DNA of 64,000 nucleotides from Chromera velia (taxonomy: Eukaryota > Sar > Chromeraceae): NCBI GenBank assembly GCA_018398765.1, contig JAHBMJ010002840.1:1-64000 (forward strand). The letters run 5' to 3'. This document shows positions 36,801 to 47,200 of the stretch, piece by piece (within the stretch, counting starts at the first letter, position 1; each line of letters opens with the position of its first letter). The notes beneath the pieces are model-generated. The model was given only the letters and a program-made list of their open reading frames with translations, was not told where the DNA came from and searched no databases. The position numbers were made by a program, and so were the translations under genes.

Positions 36801-38273
36801 CTGCCGACAGTGTTTTCTGCCTGAAGCTTGATGACATCGACAGACGAAGGACGCTTTCGTCCTCTTCATCTCCCTCCTCCCCTCCGATTCTCCTCCTATC
36901 CGTTTCCCTCCCCCCTTTCCCCCTCTCAATGCCCACCGTGGGGTCCCTGCTCCTACTCCTGCTTCTACTCGGCTGCCTTCTCTCTCGTTCTCTTTCTTGG
37001 GGGGGCGAGAGAGCGGACGCGTGGGTTGACGGTTCTCGATCCCTGTCTCGGTAGAGCAACGCAGCAGTCGCACTGGAGACACCTGCACTCAGTGAGGCAT
37101 TCAGGGTGTGTGTGCAAACAAAAAGAATTAAGCAAACAACCGATGAGGCATGAGGGGATGATTTCCCTCCCTCTCTGTGAGTTTGTTTGTTTGTATCTTT
37201 TCGGACTTCTCTTGCTTCTCCATTGCAACAGCTCCAAAGAGCTGCTTTCCGACATGCTTTCTCTGTGTATGTCGTTGTGCGTCGTGAGGGTGGCCATTCC
37301 GTGCGTCTCCTCTGTCTAGCCGGTGTGTCTGCCTACGGCAGGAGGTTTGAAAGATGTGAAGAGGTTGTGCGGGCTTCGCAAGAGCTCAAGGACCAACACG
37401 AAGGGGACCTCAGGCCAAGGTAGGAATGGGCACAAGGAGGGAGGAAGATCGAGACGTGGGCTGGAGACTCGAAAGTCTGATAGAAGTCAGAAGCACAAGC
37501 GCAAAGAGACAAATTCACCGAAAAAAAAGAGAGGTCAATCGTTAGGGGAAAAAAAAAAAATCCAAAAGCACCGCCACCATCGATCGATCAAACCAACCGA
37601 GAGCCGTTTTTCGTCTCGGCAGTCCCCTTGCCGTCTGTCCGAGGTCTTCAGTCTCCGTCCCTTCTCCCGTCATTCTCTTCAAGAGAACGGCCGCCTGTGC
37701 AGCTCGCTGAGCCTCAACCGACCCTTCTATTGCATTCTTCCCTTGCTCATGTAATTCCTTCAAACGTGCCAGTTTGGCCGCTTTTGTTGAGCCCTTAGGC
37801 CGCCCCCGTCGTCTCTTTTGAGCACCGTCGCCTGCTCCCTCAACTGCCGATCCCGCCAGACTCCCCCCCGTCTCCTCCCGCTGCACCTGCTCTTCTTGCT
37901 CGTGTTCTTCATTTAGCTCGGCAATTTCAGCGGCACACTCTCCAAGCTCTGACGGGAGTGCAGAGGGAGGAAGCAAATTACACATCTCTCTCTGGACTGT
38001 TATCTGATTCTCTGCCGTATTCTCCCCTTCACTGGGCTTCCCCTCTCCACCTCCCCCCTTCTTCTCGCTGCTTCCACTTAACACCTCCCTTGCAGCACCT
38101 ACTCCTTCTTTTGCTTCTCCTCCCCCTGCCCTGCCAACCCCTCCCTCATGTCCCTGCTCCCCTTCTCCAGTATCCATCGGAGTGTCTGTCGGGGAATCCT
38201 TGTCCATCCCAGCCTCCACAGGAACGGTGACGGATTGAGAGGAAGAAGATGACGATGCAGCCGCTCCCTCCAT
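33830..38273 (-). CDS. AT-hook nuclear protein
   Basis: Five minus-strand exons: 38273-37594, 37408-37337, 37072-36201, 35837-34642 and 34201-33830, giving about 1,063 residues in frame. AT-hooks lie near residue 150 (KRRRGRPKGSTK) and residue 565 (GKARGRPRKH). A conserved-looking motif occurs twice, RTKDGRFASKK near 715 and RTASGKFARKP near 870. The remainder is disordered: acidic Glu/Asp tracts, Ser/Arg-rich stretches, poly-Ala/Ser, and a poly-Lys nuclear-localisation candidate (PKKKKKKKRDEE). AT-hooks bind the minor groove of AT-rich DNA, so a chromatin or transcription role is likely, but no enzymatic or reader domain was seen. The joins of exons 3-4 and 4-5 are strong. Exon 2 is short and its frame is less certain. 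Confidence 0.75.
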
Positions 38274-39069
38274 CTTCTGCCCGGTTCCCTCTGACTACGC
38301 AACAGAAGCAATCAAAAGCGCGTCAAGGAAGCACGCTGAAGATGCTCGACGAAAAATATGGCCCGCCTGGAAGACAGAGGACGACAGACAGTCAGTAAGG
38401 AACAATGAATGAAAAATGAAGGTCAGCCGTTCAAGAGACACGGCAGATCCCGGACAGGTGGGAACGTTCTCTGGCCTCTCACAGCTCCACCAGTCACGCT
38501 TGCCAGAAGAGAATCAAACAATACCGTCACGTAACACATGAGGCACAGGTTGCTTAGCTGCACAAGGGTGACTTCTTCCATATTTCATCTTCTATCTCAA
38601 TTTCTGGCCGGTGCCGTCTCGCTCTCCCCGGCCGAATTCTCACACATGCACGCGGCGACGGTGTTGTTTGAAAACTTGAAAAAATGCATGCGGCGCCGGG
38701 CCCGCCGGGGCCGGACCCCGCGCGGCCCACCGCGAAAAGCCGATTACTGTGTTGCTTGACAAAGTCCATGTTGGCTCAGACATGCAGTCCATACAATTCC
38801 AACTGCATGACGCAGAAGCCTGTACAACCCTTAAAGCTTTGTCGTTGCATCTCATTCACTCCCAAGTCAACCTCAAAGCAGAAGCGTACCGTTGCATATG
38901 TCCTGTTCGATGGATGCTGTGAGATTCCTTCCTTTGTTCAAAAACTGAACAACGGTTGCACGAATCATTCCATTGCCTATGCAACAGTGAACTGTTAGTT
39001 TTTAAGAGCGAGAAAACGCTGCTTGATTCTTTCATTTACTCATTGCGACACAAAGGACACTGACAGAAA
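38274..39069. promoter_or_regulatory. Head-to-head intergenic region, possible shared promoter
   Basis: About 800 bases separate the starts of the minus-strand AT-hook gene and the plus-strand membrane-protein gene. A very GC-rich island with inverted CGGCGCCG / CCCGCCGGGGCCGG words lies at 38690-38740 beside a TGCATGCGG word. No TATA box or initiator could be assigned, so the promoter function is inferred from gene orientation only. Confidence 0.35.
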
Positions 39070-39738
39070 ATGGCAGGGATTACAGACCCGTTGGTGGCAG
39101 GTCTGAGCATACTGGACCTGATTCTCATTGTCGTCATTCTGATTTTGATCTCCGTCATCATTGTTTTGGCATGCCTCTTGACGAAAATTCGAAAAGAGGC
39201 TGAGATGAAGGCAATCAACCATATCAATGACACAAGGAGAGCTCAAGAAACACTTCAACTTCAAGAAAAGAGAGGGTCTATCGTGTCTTCTCTCCAAGAG
39301 AGGGTGTTCGGAGATCCCGTCGGTACAAACCGGCCCGACTTGTATGTAGAAGGAAAAAAGGATATCGAGCCCTCGAAAGTCGGACATCAATACGTACCGG
39401 TGGAATTTAAAGAAAGAGCCGCAACGATGCAACGACAGCAGAGCATGAAGAGCAGTCACAGAGGGAATACTCCCACTGGAGCGAGTGCCAAAAGGAGCGA
39501 GAGTGGAAGTCCGTCCCGCCAGGCCTCTTTTGCAGCGGGAGGGGGAGGCAGCACGCCTGGAGGTTCTCCCCAGAGGAAATTGGAGAGAAGCGGTACCGCG
39601 ACTTCTTCCAAGAGGGGGGGGGATTTTGACAGGAATCGGCAATCCGTCAATTCGGTTGCACAAAATGCAAACAGAATACGGAGGGCGGACTCGAGAATGA
39701 GCAGGGCGACGAGTGGTGGAGGCGATACGTGGGTATGA
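39070..39738 (+). CDS. Single-helix membrane protein with a basic tail
   Basis: An uninterrupted 222-residue frame starting at ATG in the context AAAATGG. Residues about 13-37 form one long hydrophobic helix (ILDLILIVVILILISVIIVL) that ends in LTKIRKE, predicting a signal-anchor with the C terminus in the cytosol. The tail is rich in Arg, Ser, Gln and Gly (SGSPSRQASFAAGGGGSTPG) and looks disordered, with many possible phosphorylation sites. No family was recognised. It is the only clear intronless gene in the window and is transcribed away from the AT-hook gene. Confidence 0.7.
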   Translation: MAGITDPLVAGLSILDLILIVVILILISVIIVLACLLTKIRKEAEMKAINHINDTRRAQETLQLQEKRGSIVSSLQERVFGDPVGTNRPDLYVEGKKDIEPSKVGHQYVPVEFKERAATMQRQQSMKSSHRGNTPTGASAKRSESGSPSRQASFAAGGGGSTPGGSPQRKLERSGTATSSKRGGDFDRNRQSVNSVAQNANRIRRADSRMSRATSGGGDTWV

Positions 39739-40926
39739 CGAGGAGCTCCGGCCGTCTGAGTGGATCCTGTACGTCGCTCAGTCTGGTCATCTTCAGGCGA
39801 TCTTCAGGACCATGCAGTGATGCATATCAAAGCAATCAGCAAAATTCTCACTGGGTCTCTGAGTCACTCAGCGTCTCCATTGTTCAGGATCGGCTGGCGG
39901 TTCGAGCGCTGTAACTTTCCATGTGGCCGCTGTGTATCAGATCAACAGGCCGCTTGGTGTACAAAATGAATTGAATTTTCCACAATTTTGCTCCCTGCAA
40001 GAATCGCATTTAGAGTCGGACTCGATGCCATATTTTATCCTTTTGGACATTTATGGGAGCCGGCTGCATACATGAAGTGCATGGGTGCGCCCATATGTAT
40101 GCATCACATGCCGCTGCTTCAAAGAAAGGGGCTAGGAAGGGGAATGGTGTTTTCGGTTCGATCCTGGCATGCATGCCTGCTTAAGGCTGCCGTGTGCCAC
40201 TACCTAGGCCACTACAATCTTCCGAGTCCTAGTCCAACTGTCCAAGTGAGCGGCTTCTGCTCTAGCTTCTGCTAGGACTTCTCCCTCACGACCGTAATAA
40301 GTCACATTATAAGTTGAATTGATAACAACTAGGAGCAAGTTGCTTTATAAAGCTGGCTAGCAGCAGCGTGTCAGTGGTTCGTCATCAAGGTGATATCCCT
40401 CAAAAATTAAATTAGAAAACAAATTATAATTTTAATTGTTTTCCAGATTGTTTTGCATGACGTTTAATTCAAAGCTAGATTCAAAGTTTCTTAGTAGCAA
40501 AGCTTCAAGTTACTACCAGTAAGTTTTTCATAAGTGTCTTACACTATACTAAATAATGTATTTCTAAATGTATTCAAATTTTTATACAAACTTTAAAACT
40601 AGCTTTAAACTAGGCTTTAAAAAGCATTAATTTTCATCTTTAAAAATTTAAAAGCTGATGGCTCAATGCTAGGTTCATGCAAAATATTTTGTAGTTCTTT
40701 TTTTTTTTTGAATTAATGGAATAACTGTGAATGTTCTTTCACATTTATTTGAAAATAAATTATTTCTCAGTTTTTTTCTCTATTTCTAATTTTTTTTAAT
40801 CAATATATTGTTTTTGTTAATTGAATTTTTACTCTTTACACCTATTTAAAACTAGCTTCAAAATTAATCAATGAATACATAACTATGCCAATAGATTTTT
40901 TTTTCTGATAATATAGTATGAAACGA
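39739..40926. other. Intergenic region leading to the MITE
   Basis: No gene signal. From about 40290 the DNA is AT-rich with homopolymer runs and TTTAAA-type words. Confidence 0.5.
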
Positions 40927-40946
40927 CCTAGGCTTGGATTCAATAT

Positions 40947-40980
<34 letters not shown>

Positions 40981-41383
40981 AATTGATTGATTGATTGATG
41001 CCAAACCCTAGGTAGAGTTAGAACATAAATTATATTTTAGACAAAACGCTAATATAATATAATATAATATAATATAAACTTAATGTAATATGAGAGGATG
41101 AAGATTGGGTTGAAGGCCAGAGATGAGTCAGAGAATGAAGATCCGTCCTACGATCGGTCCTGCAAAATCTGATGATGACGCATCTCTTTGGTTATTGTTT
41201 TTTCAGACGGTTTTTTATAAGGCTTCAGAGGTAAGTTGCTCTATTCAGATGAATTAAGAGGGAAAAAAAGACAAACACGGGGTAAATTTATGTAGATGTT
41301 ATATCATATTATATTATATTTATATTATTATATTAGGGGAACCCCACAGATATATATATGTACATATTGAATCCAAGCCTAGG
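40927..41383. mobile_element. MITE with 20 bp inverted ends and a 6 bp TSD
   Basis: The left end CCTAGGCTTGGATTCAATAT (40927-40946) is the exact reverse complement of the right end at 41364-41383. Both ends are flanked by the direct duplication AAACGA (40921-40926 and 41384-41389). The 457 bp interior is AT-rich, holds a (GATT)n run and AATAT repeats, and encodes nothing. These are the marks of a non-autonomous DNA transposon. The superfamily is not assignable from the ends alone. Perfect termini and target duplication suggest a fairly recent insertion. Confidence 0.85.
40947..41000. repeat. GATT tetranucleotide repeat inside the MITE
   Basis: About twelve GATT units with one AATT variant, next to the left inverted end. 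Confidence 0.9.
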
Positions 41384-41490
41384 AAACGACGGAATTATAG
41401 CTAGTAATCAAAAAAGGCTAAATTAGGTCTTAAAATATTAAATATAGTTTTTAGTAAAGCAAGTCTGTAAAATACCGACATCCTTATGCA

Positions 41491-42519
41491 TCATGTTCCC
41501 CACGGTAATGAGCAGTGGGACCGGAACGCGGGCTTCGGCACTAAAACGGAGGACCCAGGCTGACCTCCGCCTTTCTTTCGTCCTCCCACCCCATCTCGTT
41601 TTCCTTTTGACCCCATCTGGAGTGCCTGTCCAGGGGTCCACATGGGGGGGGCCTGAATTGCCATTCTGCCTTGGCATGTTGAGGCACCAAATCCTCCAGA
41701 AGTTGCATCAAGATTCCCAATACCCCTTCGACAGTCCGAAGGGAGGCTCCACACAGCGGGGCCTGCACCCCCCCCTCCCCCTGACTCTAGGCGGTCTTTC
41801 AATCGAAAAACTTCCGCACTCATCCGAAGGAGAGCCCTCTCCCCCCCTCCCCACGCTCTGTCCACATCATCCCGCAACTCCTCCATGCTCGTGGCCTGGA
41901 GGGCACCCCCCCTTCTTTTGTCTCTTCCTGGATTTCCAGACTGAAACAGAAGCTCGAATCCTGCATCAAGAAAGCAGTTTTGCATGCATGTACGTCGTAC
42001 GTGTCTTGACTTACACACATGTGTTAGCGTGCCTCGAAATATGAAAGACCGAAAAAGCTGAATACACACAGTTGCCTCAGCAAAAATGCATACAAGCATC
42101 ATACACAGACAGCCCCGCATCCATCCCTATGGATGAGGGTGCAAGGGCCATTCGATCTTCCTCTTTCGTACCCCTTACCCATTAATGCCGTCTGCTCTTC
42201 TGTTCTACTCCTTCTGCCCTTCTATTGCTTTCACCCACCGTTCTCGATGTCTTCCAATCGAGTGCTCATGTCCCCCAGTCGATCTTCCAGTAGAGCCTCG
42301 ACCCTTTGGAAAGGAACTCTCTTCTTCGGATTCGAGGTACTCCTCCCAGAATCACACCAAGCTGGTGGCACTCCCCTCAATCCCATCCCCTTCTGGTGCT
42401 TCAAGCGGGAGTCCTTGCAGGCGGCCCGCAAGAGGTGCACTACAGGCACGATGGGGAGACGCACAATCTCAGGGACGTCGGGCTTCGATTCTGCGATTTC
42501 AGGCGGCCAAGCACACATG

Positions 42520-42573
<54 letters not shown>

Positions 42574-43768
42574 ATGTCCCTTGCAACTGCGTCCGAACTG
42601 TTCTGCCTCCCATCATGACCTCTTGGATTACTTCTCTTTTCTCCTCGCACCCTAAAGTCGGCATGAATGGCTGGCAACTTGATGATGAAAAAAGAATCGA
42701 GGTGCCGCACTCCAGTTCGGAAAAATCCATCCTTCCTACACCATCTTCACTCTTCTGGCCCTCACTGAAATGAGAAATCATGTGTTCAAAGAGGGATCGA
42801 TCCTCACAGCTGCACAAAAACAACTAATGCACCAGACACAAATACGGACCCTCAAATGCGGCCTCCATGCTTCGCTGTATCGTCGCAACCCCCCTGGCCA
42901 TTTCCATTTCGTCCTCGTTCAGCCTGCCTCCCTTGCCGCCATCCGGTGAACACACAGAGGCTGCCGAGCGGATCTGAGGAATTCATTCATGAATCCGGCC
43001 ATGCATTGTTGAGACAAAAGCGATGTAAGGACTTTTACAGACAGACAGAAGCATGCTCAAGCGAACCGGAAGAAGACCATGCATGCAAATTGTGCAAAAA
43101 AGGACTTTTCTTAGAAAGGAAAGGGATGCCGATGAGAAGACATAAAAAGGGAAAAGGTCAAGCTCACCATCGCGGCAGTGCAGAAGGAAGAGCTTCAGAG
43201 AAAGGCGGCAGCAGCAACGAGACGCAAAAAGCAGGCCAGAGAATGGGGGCGTGGATACAACTGCAGACTCTCTCACTTACCCGATTACGGAAAGCAGACG
43301 CATCCCTCTCGGTCAGTGCAGTGCGCATCACCTGCAGGAAAGCCAAAAAGAGAAGAAATGTCGGCGGGCAAATACACGAATGCAAACAATGTGTATGCAT
43401 GCGGTACGCATCTTTGTCCAAAGTGGTTTGTCAGGTGTATCTGCAGGAACGTTTGTATTGCGTGTACAGGGAAAGCAGAAGAGGCTTGGTGTCGAGATGA
43501 AAGCAGGAAAGCAAAAGAATGGAGGGAACCTTTCCAGCACTGACCATGTCAAGGCAGTATCTGCCACTCTTCTTTTTGTGTCTCTACCACCATGTTTGCC
43601 TCCTGTGTAGTTGTTTACACTTCCGTGACAAAAAAAAAAGCAAAAGTAGTCGATAGCGTGGACGTCTGTCTTCCCTTGAAGATCTGTCTGTCTCTCTCCT
43701 GAACTCACCTGCAGAACAGCTCTCGTCGGAAATTCCGCGAATTCCTCTCCGATTCTTTCTGCACTCAT
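41491..43768 (-). CDS. Unknown protein, six exons
   Basis: Minus-strand exons: 43768-43709 (ATG), 43331-43281, 42973-42846, 42764 to about 42565, 42490-42239, 41960-41491 (stop), for about 386 residues. Boundaries use CAG and GT signals and the frame is kept. The N terminus is helical and charged (MSAERIGEEFAEFPTRAVLQ, then MRTALTERDASAFRNR). Later come MEMARGVATIQRSMEAAFE and RVEALLEDRLGDMSTRLEDI, an amphipathic stretch that could form a coiled coil. The C terminus is Gly-rich. The donor of exon 4 falls inside a GT microsatellite, so its exact end is open. A 25 base microexon near 43168-43192 is possible but not needed for the frame. No family was recognised. It lies about 440 bases downstream of the giant gene on the same strand. 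Confidence 0.6.
42523..42568. repeat. CA microsatellite spanning a splice donor
   Basis: (CA)n on the plus strand, (GT)n on the coding strand. It begins exactly at the donor of exon 4 of the minus-strand gene at 41491-43768. Confidence 0.95.
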
Positions 43769-44017
43769 GCATCGGTTGATGGCTCGAATATGATCGATGT
43801 GTACAGGCCAGGTGCATGAAAAAGAACGGAAAGAAGAGAGAAAGAAAGAAGAACAAATAACAAGGTGAGCTGAAGCATCACACTCAATTCTTCCGGATGA
43901 TTTCCAGGTCCGCGTGCAAAAAGTCAATCTGTCACATTGCAGCATCGTTACCAGGAGACTGAACACGCCAGGCGATCGGCACCTGGAATGTGATCTGTTC
44001 ATCTCCGTCTCTCCCTC

Positions 44018-44081
<64 letters not shown>

Positions 44082-44208
44082 CATGTATGTGTGTGTATAT
44101 GTGTGTGTGTATGTGTGTGCGCGTGTGTGTACATGTGTGTGCAGATCTAATTGGACGTCCTTCGATGCTTTGAATAAAGGATAGAGGCCGAAGGAGAACT
44201 AAAACCTT
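43769..44208. other. Short intergenic region with a CT/GT microsatellite
   Basis: A CT run and then a GT run occupy about 44010-44140. The region separates two genes on the minus strand, so the promoter of the downstream gene should lie here. Confidence 0.5.
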
Positions 44209-47200
44209 TCATTGGATCAGTCGCAAAATATGAAGAGAGTTACACAAGCATGCGACATACGAACAAGCTTTCAACTGACGGTCGCACACAGCTGCCAGGA
44301 GTGCCTCAGGGCGTCTCCACTCATCTCCACTCGGGTTGACCTCGGGACTCCCTCCAATGCTCCTCCCGTCGGTTTGCCCAGAGACGCTCAGGCTGTTGCT
44401 GCTACTTGCTGCACTGCCTCCCTTCTCTCCCCTTGGAGGGGGTTGGAAAGAGGAGCGGGTATCTGAAGCCTCAACCTTTTCCTCTCTCGCCGCTCGAGAG
44501 TCTCCCGCATGAGGCTCAAGAGGGCGGGTTGCATCAGCCTGAGTTTCTTTGCCTTGCGACTGTGTGGGATCGCGTGTGATGTTTGGAAGCGGAAGGAAAT
44601 TGGGTACTCTGTCAAAGGGCCCACTCGTCTTCTGGGAGGAGTGGGAAGACGGTGGGGCATTTTTGTCTGCTCTATTTGTAGGACCAAGGGCGGAGTGAGT
44701 GCGTGGCTGTTGCTGTGATTGGAATCCTTGAAGGGAATTCGAACTGACGTTTGTTGCTTCGTTTTGCTGATTAGATTGGTGTGGCGGTTGTATAGAGGAG
44801 GAGGACGGAGGGAAGAATTGGGAGTTTCGCTGCTGCGTCTGCAGCCCTGTGTTGTACTGCAGTGGCCCGTCTTGAGCAAACCCCCTCTGCGTCCCTGTGG
44901 CCCCAGGACTCGGTTCTTCTGCGGGACCTTGGTTGATCCTCCCTGTGCTTGTGCTTCTCTCTCCACTGCTAGAGTGGGAAGGAGGGTGTGCTCCGAGTCC
45001 ACGAGAAACGATACGCCCTCCGAGTCCACGAGAAACGATACGCCCTCCGAGGTCCGAGGGCCCTTCTCGATTGTGGACAGGTGAGGGCTCCGATCCCCTC
45101 CTGTTTTGGAAGGAGACAGGGCCGGGGCACCTGAGGGTGGTGATGGTTCCGGGCCGGCAGGGAGCAGAGAACCGGCGGTTGTCCAATGTTGACAATGGGG
45201 GACTTGCGGTGGGCACAGAGGGAGTGAGAGATTGATGGCTGCTCTGAGGATGAGGAGGGGGGGCATGAGATAAGCCCCTCTGGAAGGAATCATTTTGTGG
45301 AGCTTCTCGCGAGGGGGCTGTTGGAGTGTCACTCTTTTTTTCGATAGGCGCTTCTACGTCTGTGTCTGTTGACTGCTTCCGTGTGTCTGCCTCCGGAACG
45401 GCCTCGCTGATTGTTTGAGTCAACGAGCGGATCATTGCTGCGGGGAGGGTGTCACCGACAGGTCCGGAAGAGGGAAGTGCGAGCGCTCCTTGGAGCAGGG
45501 CTTTGACGACTGCCGTGGCGGCATTCTCTGCAACAGTCTGCAACTGAGCTGTCTCGGAGGAGTCTTGGGAAGCGCTTGTGCACACAGTTTGACATCGACT
45601 CGTGTCTCTTTCTCCCTCTCTCAGTCTTTCCATCTCGGAATGACTCGGAGGCCTGATGGATCCCTGCCGCGTCTGTGTCTGTGGTGTTCGGAGAGTTTGC
45701 ACTGTGCTTGTTTCTCCGCCCATCTGCATTTGATTGGGTTGAAGTGAAGCAACACGAGAGAGCAGCGCTGCAACGAGAGATGCAGAGGCAGCAGCAGAAG
45801 TATCGTCAGTTTGGTGAGGGGTTCCTGGTGGAACAGAAGCAACGACAGTGGAGGGACGAGAAGGAGGGTCGAGTGCTGTGTTGTGAAAGGAGGCGCGTCC
45901 TTCTGCTGCTAGAGGGCGGCTGGGAGAATTGACATTCTTGTCTGACTTCTCCTTATCCTCCTGATGTGGCGTGAGGGTGCGACTTTGCTCTCCTTGAGAA
46001 GAGGCTGAAGCTGAAGATGCACTTTTGGTAATCGGAGCTTCTGCGGCAGCAGCTGCAGTGATGGAAGCAGAGGGAGCCTGGTCTTCTCTTGCGTCTTTCT
46101 CCTTTTCCTTTTTGCCGCTCTTGGCATCATCGTCTGCTTCGGCTGTTATGGTCTCGTCATTCTCTTCATCAGGGCGGGTCTTACTGCGGTCCTCCTCTTC
46201 CAGGCGTCTGTCTCTTCTGTCTAGCCGTCTTTCCTTGTCTGCTCCCCTACCTCTGTGTCTTTCCCTCTTGGGAGGTGTCATCATTCTAGGGTCAGTCGCT
46301 TCGGTTGGCTGTTGGCCCTGTGAGAGGGCCAGGGAGACTGCCTCTGAGGGGATGCGGCCGGGGTCTGGGCCGTGATGGGATTGGTTGGCAGACGGAGAAG
46401 CGTCTGAGTGCGCATAACGTTCAACGAGACTCCGATTTTTTTCTTTTTCTTTCTCTCTGACTACCATGACACCCCCTTCTTCGACGAGGAAAGACTCCGT
46501 GGAGTGAATAAAACGATCTGTCACTTCTCTTTCGTTCTCAATTCGGCCTCCTCGAATTTTATGTTGTTGCAATTCCGGAAGATAGGAGGATGAGGAAGAT
46601 GAATTGAAAAGCGCCCGGGGGTCAATTGAAGGCGGGGCTCCTTCAGGACTCGGGGGGGCCCTCACAATGCCAACGCCACTGGAAGCGGACCCGTCGAGAT
46701 CTGAGAGGCCATCGAGGTCGGCCTCTTCTGAACTTCCCAAATCTCTCTCTTCATATATTCTCCTCGAACGAGAAGCTCGTTCTGCTTTTTCCACTTGCTT
46801 TCTTTGGGGGGACTTCCGGGAGCTTTTGGGAGAAGACCGTGAAGTAGACAGAGGAGCTTTTGCACCTTTCACCTGCTGCGGTCCCTTTCGACTTCCCCCC
46901 GCGTCACTCCGGAGGCTCCGAGTCGAATCGGCTCGGGAGGGGGAACGGGAGACAGAAGCGTTGGAAGTTGTCCGGGTCAGTCCGCGTTTAGGGCTGCTTA
47001 TCCGTTGACCGGTAGGCGTCGTGCCTCTTGTTCGCGGATGTCCTGCTGAAGGGGAGCGTACGGGGGATGGGGACTTGCGTGCGTCAGCCGCTTCTCTCAT
47101 CTGCCTTCGCTTTTCCCTCTCTCGCGCACGGATTTTTTCTTCTGCTTTCGCCCGGACTTTCTCAGCGAGCGATGCACCTCTCTTCATTTTTGTTTTTGGC

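Noticed and set aside
37187-37423. Plus-strand frame ending near GTAGGA at 37421
   Set aside because: Reads moderately well, but it overlaps the short minus-strand exon 2 of the AT-hook gene, and no plus-strand partner exon was found.
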